Assembly (NCBI GenBank): GCA_963585895.1
Contig: OY757921.1
Span: 49,178,527-49,242,526, forward strand
DNA: 64,000 nt
DNA from: Sepioteuthis lessoniana
Lineage: Eukaryota > Mollusca > Cephalopoda > Myopsida > Loliginidae
Reading direction: 5' to 3'
The position numbers and the translations under genes are program-made. Position 1 is the stretch's first letter, and each line of letters begins with the position of its first letter. This document shows positions 51,896 to 62,678 of this stretch, in pieces. The notes beneath the pieces were generated by a model, which saw only the letters and a list, made by a program, of their open reading frames with translations, did not search any database and was not told where the DNA came from.

Positions 51896-52404
51896 ACTTA
51901 ACGTAATATTGACACAATTAAAAACAGAAATGCTGCAGGTCTCGACGAAATAACCCCAGAAATATGGAAGACAAGGAAATTTGATGATTTACTTTTTCAA
52001 TTTTTCGACGCCGTATATAAACAAAATACAACAGAATGATGGACAAGAGGCTGAATTCTTCCCTTCCTTAAAAAAATGTGCCATCCAAATTACCAAGAAT
52101 TACAAAGGCATAACAATTACTTCTATAGCTGCTCAAGTTTATGGTGCCTGCTACTCAACCATATCAAACTTGAAATTGAGAAAATTCTTAGAAAAAATCT
52201 AAACTGTTTTCGGGGAAATAGCTCCACAGCATGGCAGATTCTGACAGTCCTTTGAATCATCGAAAGAGTTCTTGGAAAAAATCTCGGGGCAACATTATTG
52301 TTTGTAGATTTCTCCAAAGCATTTGATTTCATCCACAGAGGGAAGATGGAGCAGATACTTCTCGTGTTGTATTGTCTTCTATGGATTCATCAACGAGATA
52401 ATCA
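51896..52404 (+). pseudogene. RTE-type LINE RT fragment, 5' of an insertion
   Basis: NAAGLDEITPEIWKTRKFDD, a stop, KNYKGITITSIAAQV, ISNLKLRKFL, a frameshift, LFVDFSKAFDFIHRGKMEQI (motif A). The same family as 19505-20885 by residue identity across the RT palm. The reading is lost near 52400. Confidence 0.8.
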
Positions 52405-52954
52405 AACATGATTTACAAAATTCAATTAACGAAACGAAACACAATTCTTTATATAAATATTTCTATCTCATTTTATTCTCGAAAGGGGCACACAGTTTGT
52501 TGTAAGTTTGAGAGATAGATGGAGAGACATATACTCAGAGAGGGGAATTCTTCTTGCTCTATATTTTCTTCCTGGAGCCAGGGGGTGTCAACACTTGCCC
52601 CCTGCAAGCTGTATCGTCAGAGACGACACAAACGCCTCTAATCGGCTGCGTATCCCTGGCTCAACTCTCGATTGACTGGACTGACTGTCTAAATCTGACC
52701 GCGTGGTTCTTATATCACATAGTCTCCTTCCAGTTACACACCTGCTCGACCGGTCTACCCCGACGCACTGCCATCCCCCTGTTTACTAATCGCAACCTGC
52801 CAGCTTGTCAAAGCACACGGGATCACCAGGAACGAACCTCAAATCCATGTCAACAGTCATTATATAACATTCGCATATGGTTTCCTCAAATAAACTGTTA
52901 CAGCTTTGAATAAAGATCCGCTCACTTCTTCGATATTGTTGAGGAGATTCATCA
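52405..52954. mobile_element. GC-richer insertion or replacement inside the RTE copy
   Basis: RTE coding ends at about 52404 and resumes at about 52955 with roughly 150 bases of the expected palm region (motif B) missing, so this is an insertion with loss or a replacement. It contains a GC-rich centre (52570-52830). No transposase or tRNA-like head recognised; LTR origin is possible. Confidence 0.5.
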
Positions 52955-53525
52955 GCTATATATTTGTTTATATATTTGTACAAAGGTCGATAGATATAAT
53001 AAAAGAAAATGGATTTACGCTGAAAAAGGCAAGAAGTAGACGATATCCTGCCGAAACTATAACAAACCCAGATGATATAGCATTGTTTCAAAATACATCT
53101 GCTCAAGCTAAATCTTAACTGCATAGCCTAGAGCAAACAGCAGGAGGCATTGGCCACCATGTGAACGCAAATAAAATAGAGTACATGTATTTTGAACGAG
53201 AAGGAGTCATCTCTACTCTGAGGAACAGGCCTCTGAAATTAGTAAACAAATTCATATAACTCGGTAGCAATATCTCATCTACTGAAAGCGATGTTAATAT
53301 ACGCATAGCAAAGGCGTGAACTGTAGCTATGTTAGTACTATTGTATGGATGCACCACATGGACGCTAACAAAACGCAGAGTGAAAAAGCTAGATTGGAAC
53401 TACACAAGAATGCTACGAGCTATTATAAACAAATGCTGGAAGCAACAATTCATTAAACAACACTTGTACTGCCACTTACCTCCCATTTCAAAACACACAA
53501 GTAAGACGAACAAGACATCAGGGAT
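52955..53525 (+). pseudogene. RTE-type LINE, RT C-terminus, 3' of an insertion
   Basis: RSIDIIKENGFTLKKARSRRYPAETITN, then PDDIAL where the YADD box should be (the Tyr-Ala is degraded to NPDD), HSLEQTAGGIGHHVNANKIEYM, SNISSTESDVNIRIAKA, LLYGCTTWTLTKR, NYTRMLRAIINKCWKQQ and HLPPISK. Closely parallels 19505-20030. Confidence 0.82.
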
Positions 53526-53559
53526 TCTGCTGAAGAAGCATGGACTTAAGATAAGTCTT

Positions 53560-53722
53560 CCTCCAGCTATGGGTAAATAGTAGGACAGACTGAGTTCTTC
53601 AGCCTTGGTGAGGCAACTAGTCTAGGAGAAGGAAAACTCTGAATTCAAACCTGTTAAACTCCGCTTAAAAAATGACCTTGTATCATATCCTGTCCGAGCG
53701 GAGGGATTGGTAAATAGGAATG
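53560..53722 (+). mobile_element. SINE-B, 3' half
   Basis: 'ctccagctatgggtaaata', 'ggcaactagtctaggagaa', 'aactctgaattcaaacctg', 'atgaccttgtatcatatcc' and 'gcggagggattggtaaata'. It is flanked by a short direct repeat 'atggacttaagataag' (53539 and 53727). Confidence 0.82.
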
Positions 53723-53734
53723 GACTTAAGATAA

Positions 53735-54345
53735 GCTGACTGTATCAGGTGTTGAGAGGGTAAGACACCCAGAAAAAGGAATGTCTTAGGGCATGACGCT
53801 TAACTGCATTAGATGGTGAGGCTCCAGTTTTGGAGATCTGGGGAGAGTGATGTAACCGTTCATTGCTATTACTCCCAACTCCACTCTGATCTGGAGTGTT
53901 AGTACCAAATCTATTAAAGAAATATTTGTATTCGATAGGAATACTGGATGCCATGTAACTGTAAATCATTTGTAAGAAGGATTATTGCTTTAAGTAAACA
54001 ATTATATTGTTTACTAAGGATTATTATTGATAGCTTGAAATAATGTAACTGATTATTATCAAATGATTATTATTAAATTACTCGAAAACATATCACTATT
54101 TGTACTTTATAAGAATATTTGAAATCATACAACTATACAAATTATTTCTATTCGATAGAAAAACTTGATATCATATAACTGTAAGAAAAGAACAAAAACA
54201 AAGCAAAAAAAAAAAAAACAGAAAAAAAAAATCTAAGAAATAACTATACAAAATATGTAAATAAAAATATGCAATGAACGCTGTTCTCTAACCTCTATAC
54301 TTGAAATAACACCAGACTGGTTGACATGCCATTAAAATCAATTAA
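53735..54345 (+). mobile_element. SINE-C, long form
   Basis: 'actgcattagatggtgagg', 'ctccactctgatctggagt', a series of 'attattgatagcttgaaat'-type units, an A-rich stretch and the end 'ggttgacatgccattaaaat'. Confidence 0.75.
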
Positions 54346-54454
54346 TCTCTCAATCAATCTTAACATCGAGAAATCATCCCCTTTTTCTAGTAAGTTTCTC
54401 AGCTGCGCACACTTCTTTGTTTACTGAACTTATTTGGACTACAAAATTCTGGAA

Positions 54455-55090
54455 AAAATTATCGTGTATAATACGCACAAGTTTTTTTTTAGAAGTTGTA
54501 GCAGCTAGATTCAACCAACAGTTAGCATTTGCTCAACATTTTATCGGTCCGTATTGAGTAAAATTAAGAATTTATAAAGGTTACATCATCTCTTAAAACA
54601 CAAAATTTACACAGTATTTAGAGCAAACACACGGACATTTTCACACAAAATTGTGGCGAAAATAAAAAAAATCACATTAAAAGAAACAAAATTATAGACT
54701 GACACAATGTAACAGCGTAAAAAACATTTAGTCCATCTTAAAAGTGCAGTAAGAGTAACTTCAAGCCGACCTTTTTTGGACCTTATTTTTCCGATGTAGG
54801 TATCATGGGGGAACGAGGAAAGTTTTGGTAAACTACAATTTGATTTTTTAAATCAAACTTTTATTTTCTCGTTCCCATTGATACTTGATTCGGAAAAATA
54901 AGGTTGAAAAAAGTTCTTTGGGTTACCTATAAATATAACTTACTTTCTGCCATCCCCGCACCGAATATGGTGAGGAATGTGACCGGAAAAAGTAAATTAT
55001 TAATTTCTTGTGTATAATACGCATCTTTAACTTTTGCACTGGAAAATAAGGAAAATAGTGCGTCTTATACATTAATAATCACGGTAAATT
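54455..55090. mobile_element. Putative non-autonomous DNA transposon
   Basis: The left end 'tatcgtgtataatacgcac' (54460-54478) and right end 'gtgcgtcttatac'...'cacggta' (55058-55086) are inverted relatives, the right one having about nine extra bases. A third related block 'gtgtataatacgcat' lies at 55009. No ORF. Internal hairpin at 54763-54917. Family not identified. Confidence 0.5.
54763..54917. repeat. Long imperfect hairpin
   Basis: The left arm (ttggaccttatttttccga, ggtatcatgggggaacgag) and right arm (ctcgttcccattgatactt, tcggaaaaataaggttgaa) are inverted repeats of about 60-65 bases around an AT-rich loop near 54840-54855. Confidence 0.8.
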
Positions 55091-55236
55091 TAACATATGT
55101 AAGTTAAAAAACGAAAAATTAATGATTCAGTCGAGTTACTTTTTATCACACCTCGTAAACTAGCAGCTCATAAACTCAGCCGCTATCGCTAAGCCAGCAA
55201 ACGCATCAAATAGGCAGTTGATCAAACGACCAAACT

Positions 55237-55267
<31 letters not shown>

Positions 55268-55700
55268 CCTGTAGGTGGAGGGTGGTGATATTCATCGTGA
55301 ATATTGACGAGAACAGCTGGACCGAAATATGCTTCAATCCAAAATATTTCAGAGACATTTTTCTATTCGGTTGAAACTATTTCAACTTTTAAGATATAAA
55401 GCATTGCCTTTAAGAGAGAAAAGGAGTTTTTTTCTCGAGGAAAGTCAGACACGAGTTTGTCCTCAGCGCTAGTTGGCAATTTGAGAATTCAAAACCAGTT
55501 TTCAAATACCGCATTGCATAGTTGTTAGAACAAACGATATTGAGGCCACTAAAAGACAAAGAAAAATAATAAATGTCACTTATGTGAAACACATGAAATC
55601 TTCTTTCGTAGCAGAAAAAGCGAATAAAGAGGTGCAAAAAATAATAGGAAATATGCACTATTCACAATTCCTTGGGGCAAGTAATAGTAAAGCATTATGT
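55091..55700. other. Unassigned; (GAAA)n at 55237-55267
   Basis: A GAAA tetranucleotide run; otherwise nothing recognised. Confidence 0.6.
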
Positions 55701-55882
55701 GATAAGGCCAGTCGGCTGGGACTGTAGAATACACCAACTGCACCTCTGCAGAGGGGTAAGACCCCCTTCCCAACGAGTGTTCTGTTTAGGACAGGAAACC
55801 ATCTGATGGTGAGGCTATTATTCTGGAGTTTTGGGGAATGTGGAGTATACATTTATTGTCATTATTCTCTGATTCCTTCTGC
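55701..55882 (+). mobile_element. SINE-C, 5' part
   Basis: 'ggccagtcggctgggactgt', 'cagaggggtaagaccccct', 'atctgatggtgaggctatt' and 'ggggaatgtggagtat'. Directly followed by another SINE-C. Confidence 0.8.
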
Positions 55883-55889
55883 CTGTTAG

Positions 55890-56420
55890 GGTCAGCCCAG
55901 AGGTTGTAGAATACGCCGATTACATCTCTACCGCGGGGTAAGACCACCTAACAAGTTTCCCAGATATGACACCAAGACAACTAATGGTGAGCCTCCTGGA
56001 TTGGAGCTCTAGAGAATGTGGAATACATGTTCACTGCTATTACTCCCAGGTCCACCGTGACCTGTAAGGGTCCCATCTCTGGATCAAATATTTTTTTCGT
56101 CATACAACGTGTGAAAGCACGTGCAATACCCTGTCCTCATCAGCCGCCAACCAGGGTGATAACACAGTTTCGGTAGCTTATGTTTGGTCATTCAGCTGTG
56201 TGCAAACAAATAACTGATGTTGAACTGAATTGTTAGTGTTAGATTGCAATACTTGAAAGCAAATGATTAATACTAAATGGAATTATTCGTGTTAAACATA
56301 TTGGAAATCATAGTGTTGATTAGAATTATTAGTGTTAATTGCTTATCTTGAAACCATTTACTGGTGTGAAAATTAACTTTAACTCGTTTAAAAAATTGGA
56401 TTACCTAAAAACTAAGATCT
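55890..56420 (+). mobile_element. SINE-C, near full length with internal insert
   Basis: 'gtcagcccagaggttgtag', 'gggtaagaccacctaac', 'ccagatatgacaccaag', 'gtccaccgtgacctgtaag', then a foreign patch 56090-56185, then 'gctgtgtgcaaacaaataac' units and 'ttaactcgtttaaaaaatt'. Tail missing. Confidence 0.72.
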
Positions 56421-56429
56421 ATTAAATCT

Positions 56430-56640
56430 GTTTTTGGTACTCTAACAGATACTACCACTTCGGTTTAGCGTGTACATGTAAGTAATGGCAATGAAGTGGC
56501 GTACTCTTCAGATCTCCTGAACTGGAGATGCAGTTTAGTGTCATACCATGACATACCCTTTTCAGTGGAGGTGGGAGTATTATTCCTCTGCAGGGGATCC
56601 TGTCAGGGGATTCTAAATCCAGTTGACAAGGCTTTAATGT
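56430..56640 (-). mobile_element. SINE-C, head part
   Basis: 'actctaacagatactacca', 'gtaagtaatggcaatgaag', 'gatgcagtttagtgtcata' and 'gtattattcctctgcagg'. Confidence 0.7.
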
Positions 56641-56838
56641 TTGCCAGAGTTCTTAGCAATTAAATTTTCTTATCTCTTCTATTGTACTACGGATTACTTA
56701 TATTTGGTTTATTTAGCGGCATATTAACCCAGTATGGGTTACTTAAAGTCAAAGATGATTTAATTCTAAGTATCTGATTATAATCATAATTATATTAAAT
56801 TGCATTTTTAAAAAATTTCTCCTGAATAATTAATTTGG
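56641..56838. other. Unassigned; weak SINE tail
   Basis: 'gcggcatattaacccagtat' near 56722 resembles a minus-strand SINE-A/C tail; the rest is unassigned. Confidence 0.4.
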
Positions 56839-56991
56839 TTTGATTTCTTTGTTTTTAATAGCATATCAATCTTCGTTATCTACTATCAAAGCTATTCTTG
56901 TAAAAGAACAGCGGTGATACTATTTAACCGATAGCTGGAAAATGAGGTGGTTCAATACTTGTCCCAAAGGTATTGTCCAAAAGTGAACCCG

Positions 56992-57049
<58 letters not shown>

Positions 57050-57140
57050 GTTCGAATTCGCTTTCTTCGATGCATCCCTCCAACACTTTGCCATTAAATA
57101 AATCACAACGGTTGATATGCAATTAAACAAAGAAACCAAA
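56839..57140 (-). mobile_element. SINE-A interrupted by (GA)n
   Basis: 'ttggtttgatttctttgtt' tail, 'agaacagcggtgatactat', 'ccaaaggtattgtccaaaag', 'tgaacccgatt', then about 25 GA units (56995-57045), then 'ggagttcgaattcgctttc'. A second tail 'ggttgatatgcaattaaac' occurs at the right in plus orientation. Confidence 0.75.
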
Positions 57141-57590
57141 TCAAACCATTTATATGGTTTCTAATATTCCTATTAAATGTTAATTTATTCCCAATTATAT
57201 GGTTTCAAGTATCCCTAACTAATTATATGGTTTAGAGTAATTATTCTATAGAATAATGATCAATTATTTACACATTCAAATAACTAATAATAATAATCCT
57301 CAATCATAGCTTTAAGTAATTTCTAATATACTACTGTTAAATATCAAGCATTTCTAATACAAATAATTAAAAAATCTATTTGATCCATAGATGAGACACT
57401 AATAACAAGTACAAACTCTCCGGATCAGAGTGGACTTGGGAGTAATGGCAATGGTTATTCACCATTCCACAAATCTCCAGATGCAGTTTAGTGTCGTACC
57501 CAGGAGACTTTCTACTTTTTGGGGTGGGTGGATCATATCTCTTTGCATGGGATGCAGTCGGTGTATTCTAAACACCACCAAAAAGGCAAC
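57141..57590 (-). mobile_element. SINE-C, near full length
   Basis: 'tatatggtttctaatattc' units, 'atccatagatgagacacta', 'gatcagagtggacttggg', 'gatgcagtttagtgtcgta', 'acccaggagactttct' and 'gcagtcggtgtattcta'. Confidence 0.78.
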
Positions 57591-57619
57591 ACCTGAAATT
57601 GATAAAAAAGCCGTCCTTT

Positions 57620-58252
57620 TTCGATCTGATTGAAAGGTTCCAATTCAGGAGCTTTGGGGAATATGGAATACTCCTTCATGTCAATTACTCCTTGGTCCAC
57701 TCTGACCCGGAGTGGTAGTACCTGTTCGGGGCCGATCTATGAATCAAATAGAACTGTTTAACTATCTAACTGTGTGCAAACAAATGACAGATGTTTAATT
57801 GAATGGTTAATGTTAAATTGCAATTATTGAAACCATTTAACAGTGTGCAAACAGATAATATTGAATAGAATTATTTGTATTTGATAGGAATACTTAAAAG
57901 CATTTAACTACGTGCAAACAAATAATTAATACTGAATAGCATTATTTGGGTTAAGTGACATTACTTGAAACCATTTTACTATTCGTTAACATGTAATATT
58001 CAATAGAATTATTAATGCTAGATAGCAATACTTGTAAACCGTTTATTTGCGAGGAAACAAATTATTAATACTAAATAGAATTATTCGTGTTAGATGGGAA
58101 TTCTTGAAATCATTTGACTGTTTCAAAAAAATTGATTAATATTAGTTAGAATCATCAGTGTTTGATAACAATGCTTGAAACGGTTTAACTATGTGCAAAC
58201 AAATAAGCTCTGGTTTGTTTGAAAATGTAACTTACAAGCTATTTGTTTAAAA

Positions 58253-58319
<67 letters not shown>

Positions 58320-58385
58320 AGGATTTGGTATTAAATAATCGATGCAGGTTGATATACGATAAATCCAACCAACCAACCAACCACG
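57620..58385 (+). mobile_element. SINE-C, long form with about 70-bp internal tandem units
   Basis: 'ctctgacccggagtggtag', 'caaatagaactgtttaact', then the block around 'gtgtgcaaacaaatga' repeats near 57773, 57844, 57912, 57982, 58051, 58121 and 58192, spacing 67-71 bases. Ends with a long (TA)n (58255-58316) and the tail 'ggatttggtattaaataat'. Confidence 0.85.
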
Positions 58386-58621
58386 CAACCAGTTTAAATA
58401 AAACTACCTTTTATATCTCTGTGCTGTCAACCACAATAGCCACGAAAATGAAAAAAAGTAATCCAAGAAAAATTAATTGAAATACAATTTGCGATTAATA
58501 CTAAAATTAAGTTAAATTATATATTGAATTAAAAAATGAACCTGTATCATAACAGAAAATCGTATATCTATATATTACCTAAAGTGTAATGTCTTACAAA
58601 ACAAATAGCTATTAAAGATCC
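58386..58621. other. Unassigned AT-rich sequence
   Basis: No feature recognised. Confidence 0.5.
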
Positions 58622-58981
58622 TCACAGTTGAGGAGCTTTGCTGACTAAACTAAACTTGGCAAATATATTTTTAGGCGCTTGACCAAAATATGCGAAGATA
58701 AAGCTTACTGGATTAGAAATCAAAAACTCTAGAATGTGAAGTGACGTTAACCATACCAAAGCATGAATCCAAATCTCCCTTGTCTTGGGGATTTTAACAC
58801 AAGGTATTTTGAGTTTTTGTCCTGCTGTTAGTGAACCGTTGTATATATTTTTTGTTGAGGGTAGACATTTCCAAGCAATTAAAACTAAAAAAAAAGCACT
58901 ACCAGCATGATAACCTGACAACTTCCGGTTATAAGGTGACCATTTGAACCACAATCTGAGACTAGTTTTTTTTAATATCAA
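58622..58981 (-). other. Unidentified 119-codon open frame
   Basis: Open on the minus strand with ATG. The residue make-up is mixed (Trp-rich, with a hydrophobic stretch WLTSLHILEFLISNPVSFIFAYFG that could span a membrane). No family motif recognised, no splice or promoter context, and the neighbours are SINEs. It may be a chance frame or a piece of an unrecognised element. Confidence 0.2.
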
Positions 58982-59037
58982 ATATAAACTGATGTTAGTT
59001 TTAGACTAAATAGATCAACAGAAAAAAAAGTGTAATG

Positions 59038-59272
59038 TTTGGTTTGGTTTCTTTTGTTTTAATGGCATATAAACCTTCTTGGGTTATTTAATGGCTTGTA
59101 AAAGAAACAATAATCGTACTATTTAACTCATAGCTAGCGAAGAAAGTGGGGTGCATACCTTTTCCAAAGGTATTAGCCCGTAAGTGAACGTAATATCACG
59201 ATTGGAGTTCGAACTCGTTTGCTACAATATCATTGTCCAGCTCTGTAGCCAACTACGCCACGGGAACTCCAC
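59038..59272 (-). mobile_element. SINE-A, full length
   Basis: 'ttggtttcttttgttttaa', 'tggcatataaaccttcttg', 'agaaacaataatcgtacta', 'ttccaaaggtattagcccg', 'cgattggagttcgaactcg' (B box) and 'aactacgccacggg' (A box). Confidence 0.82.
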
Positions 59273-59284
59273 CCCAAGTGAAAT

Positions 59285-59720
59285 GTAGGGACAATCTTGT
59301 TACTGGCTGTGACTGACAACAAAAGGTCAATGACGAGAACTCTCGTTGTAGGAGTGAGAGGCGGTCGCACATGAGACGCGAGGTATTTTTATTTTTGAAA
59401 AGGGACAGTTAATGATGAGTCGCAAATTAAATTTAGGGGATAAGCGAAACCGCATCTCCTCAATCAGAGTCGGGCTACCATTTATAAAAGATAAAATCTC
59501 TCCTTGATTGACTGAACAAAATTCTACTTCACGTCTTTCTGTTTATGAAACCGATCTAAAAAGAACTTGTAACATCAGCAATAAAGTGAGCATGATATTT
59601 TTGTTGTATACCCACGTGTCTGACATTTTTACTGACATAGATTAACTTATCTCGTCGTCATCTTGTCTTTGTCTCTTCGTCTTCTCAACTTTCCTCGAGA
59701 CGCCCACCATACAACACAAA
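59285..59720 (+). mobile_element. Candidate solo LTR
   Basis: Begins near 'tgtagggacaatcttgtta'. It has a TATA-like 'tttataaaag' at 59492, an 'aataaag' polyadenylation-like signal at 59580, then a pyrimidine-rich 'gtcttgtctttgtctcttcg' and an end near 'caccatacaaca'. No second LTR and no clear target duplication. Confidence 0.4.
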
Positions 59721-60480
59721 CATGTTTTATAGTTTATGCATCAAAAGAAAACAAAAAGTTTTTAAATTTCTTGGTAGTAATAAGATGTAATGATAGCCTA
59801 ACAGTTGTAATAAGATAAAACAATTTTAACTTGTCTAAATTTCTTGGAGGAAGTATTGGTAATCATTAATTTTCGGTTAGTCTTTCTTTCATCATATTGC
59901 TGTCGTTTGTTTGAACCAAGCAGCAGCAAGACATAATAATCTTAAGTTATGTAAATTTTTTAAATGAAGCATTTTCATTATTAATAATTTTTCTTAGTCT
60001 TTCAATCTATTTCTGTCACTTTTATTTTTACATTGAGAGGTAATAAAATGGAATAATCTTTCCGTCCATCCGTCCATATATGTAAGGCTCCTTCAGTTTT
60101 GGACAGATATAAACTTTTCGAATGGTTTTGAGCGATGTTTGCCGAAGATTCTTTTGAATCTTTTGTGAAAGTTTTTATGGTATTTTTGTTTAACGAGGGA
60201 ACCTTAAAAATAACAATTATAAAAAAAAAAGTTGCATTTTTTCTCTGAGAAATGGAAATCAGTTTTGTGGTCTTTCAAATCCGTAACTTCAAAATGAATA
60301 TAACATCATATATTTTTATTTTTTAAAAAATTATGTAATTTTTTCTTGATTTGTTACATCTACTTTCGGAAAGATGGACACAATTCCAGGTCCAATTTAG
60401 CATTATCCGTACATTATAAACCGACCCTCCACTTTATATCCCATACACTCGGTTCAAGTTTTAGAGTGAATTTTTCTCGA
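59721..60480. other. Unassigned AT-rich sequence
   Basis: No feature recognised; a short 'cgtccatccgtccat' repeat at 60063. Confidence 0.5.
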
Positions 60481-60562
60481 AAATTAAAAACTACCAAACC
60501 CTCACGAGTGAGTTCGAGTCAAACTGAATGCCTCATTCATGCTGCCTTGAGCCAGATCTAAG
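60481..60562 (+). mobile_element. Possible SINE-G head fragment
   Basis: 'cacgagtgagttcgagtca' then 'atgcctcattcatgctgcc' resembles the B-box side of the SINE-G head at 45745. No hammerhead sequence follows. Confidence 0.35.
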
Positions 60563-60849
60563 CAAAAAAGCTTTGTAAATTACTACTTCATGAATATCAG
60601 TGACCATTTTAAAATTCGAATCTAATATGAGTAGATACCGTTGGTTAATATTGGCTTTTTGACTTGTATATTTTCATCTTATTTCTTTTGCATGTTTATA
60701 CCCAATAATAATAATGATAATAATAATAAAATGTAATTGTTATATATTGTGCAACTTTCTCACTTAAAGTATTGTAATGCAATTATTGTTGATTTTTGTT
60801 TCCTCTTTTCTTTCATCGTATTTCGATCGCTTGAATCCACCCAGAACGT

Positions 60850-61085
60850 AACGGGGAGGGGGTGCGCAGTGGCTAACTTGCTGGACGGCTACATCGCAGT
60901 AAGCGAGTTGGAACTCCAGTCGCAGTAGTATGTTTACTTTCAGGCTAATATCTTTTGGAAAGGTTTGAACAGCTATGGTTTGACCAGCTATGGTTTACAT
61001 TGTACCACTGCTGTTCTACAAGGATGGCTTTAGCGTTAAATAATCTATGAAGGTTGAAAAGCCATTAAACAAAGAAACCAGACCT
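60850..61085 (+). mobile_element. SINE-A, full length
   Basis: 'ggtgcgcagtggctaactt' (A-box region), 'gcgagttggaactccagtc' (B-box region, one change), 'tgtttactttcaggctaat', 'cttttggaaaggtttgaac', 'tgttctacaaggatggctt' and 'ggttgaaaagccattaaac'. 'agctatggttt' is duplicated at 60971-60998. Confidence 0.82.
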
Positions 61086-61304
61086 AATAATCATTAGATG
61101 TCTCAATTGGTTTTCAATTGTTATTTTTAAAAATCTTATTTCTTTATTTTCAATCCGATTCTTATCGGAGAATGACGAACTGAAAGTTGTAACGGAAAGC
61201 AAATAAAAATTAAAACGAAATAAATACCAGTAAAAAGTCAATATTAATTATCAATAATATATAAGATAACTTCGAATCCTATTATATCCAATCCAACTTG
61301 TGTA
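61086..61304. other. Unassigned AT-rich sequence
   Basis: No feature recognised. Confidence 0.5.
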
Positions 61305-61455
61305 ATGTACGTATTTACCCAACCACATACACCAGTTACCCTAAATATTTACCCATAGCTCGGAAGAGAACAGATGGATGGATGCTTTCCCGAATGAAAC
61401 GCTAACAACCAAGTCCAGGACTTGTGTCGCAGCGATCTACGACAATAACCAAACA
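61305..61455 (-). mobile_element. SINE-B, partial
   Basis: 'tttacccaaccacataca', 'atttacccatagctcgga', 'gctttcccgaatgaaacgc' and 'ccaggacttgtgtcgcagc'. The middle is compressed. Confidence 0.55.
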
Positions 61456-62205
61456 CGTGTAATGTAAACAAATATTGTAACGCTGGTGTTTGGATAAATA
61501 AAATATATGGCTGTACTGTTAGCAATAGGGGAACCTTGCGAGATGGGCTTAAGATAAGCTGCGATTGAAGAATCAGGTAATAGATGCTTCTTCGCGTCGG
61601 TTGGATGTAATTGAATCGATTACCTGGTTCCAGGGCGCCCTCCGCCCGGGCACTTCCTGTATAGCACTTTATCGCCTGGTATCTAAATAGGAATGCCGAA
61701 GGGATCAAGCATTTTTTTTTTGTGACGGCAACGCTTGATTCTCAATTCGTGCGCGGCCCCTCCATGTCAAAATGATCTTATGTCAAATCTGGCCAGATGG
61801 GAGATCGGATAAATCGTACGGATGTAAGTTCCAGTCTTGTCGTAAGCTTATTATTAATTTCCGATTCGTACCACTTATTAACTATCGTAGAAGGGCGATC
61901 TGAGAGTTGTGATACAAAGCAGCAGAAATTAAGATGAAAAAAATTTTTATAAATAAATATAATTTTGAAAATATCTTTCTCAGTCACAGCTCCGGCAAAT
62001 ATTAAGTTGATGATAAACATGTACGTTACGTGGTAAACGACCGTTGCGTATGTTGGTGTTGTTCCATTCAGGAAACGCCCACCCAAAGGTCTATTAATAT
62101 CTGAATGACAGCGAGTGCAACGTCACTGTCAGCTGTTTGCTCACTTCCTCGGGGTCGTAAAATGGGTAAACTGCGACTGAATTTGCATGAGTCAAGTCAA
62201 ATAAA
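61456..62205. other. Unassigned; two open minus-strand frames
   Basis: 61349-61708 and 61778-62086 are open on the minus strand, but the first overlaps SINE-B and neither shows a family motif. 61610-61760 is GC-rich ('ccgcccgggcacttcctg'), unlike its flanks, and may be a foreign insert. Confidence 0.35.
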
Positions 62206-62206
62206 C

Positions 62207-62240
<34 letters not shown>

Positions 62241-62296
62241 GTGTATGTGTGTGTGCGTGGGTGCATACACACACACATACATACAAACAACCCCTC

Positions 62297-62349
<53 letters not shown>

Positions 62350-62351
62350 TT
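62206..62351. repeat. (TATC)n, GT/CA and (TA)n compound microsatellite
   Basis: About eight TATC, a GT/CA-rich bridge with a SINE-B-tail-like 'caacccctccc', then about 24 TA. Confidence 0.9.
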
Positions 62352-62672
62352 AATTTTTGTGGGTCCAACGAGAGAAAAATAAATATTTTAAAATGAGCAG
62401 GTACAAAAATGAATCTGGATTTGGTATTTTATGTTTTTATTACATTATATTTTGTGCTTTTCACGTGTTTTAAACTTTATGGTCTTCCTCCATAAACTAA
62501 TAATGGCAAGGGTCATCTCAACTTCTAACCTTTACAGGGATGGCTAGCAGCAGAAGGCGACCCTTGCCATCATTAGTCTCCTGAGGAAGACCATGAAGTT
62601 TGTGTACAGCACAAATATATAAAACAATAAAAACCTAAAAAACTGATTCAAATTCATTTGCAGCTCTATTCA

Positions 62673-62678
<6 letters not shown>
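62352..62678. mobile_element. Large fold-back element
   Basis: The left arm ('aaaatgagcaggtac', 'tttatgtttttatta', 'actttatggtcttcctcc', 'aatggcaagggtc') and right arm (the same in reverse complement to 'ctattcatttt') form a palindrome about 290 bp long with a loop around 62520-62550. Each arm holds 'ctgaggaagaccatgaagt'-like text at the same place as the hammerhead in SINE-G, but stem II is too short for a hammerhead. (AT)n borders both ends. Confidence 0.8.

Noticed and set aside
61349-61708. 119-codon minus frame as a gene
   Set aside because: The left third overlaps SINE-B and no motif is seen in the rest.
62470-62625. Active hammerhead in the large fold-back
   Set aside because: Core-like CTGAGGA and GAA are present, but only seven bases separate them, so stem II cannot form; stem I also fails to pair.
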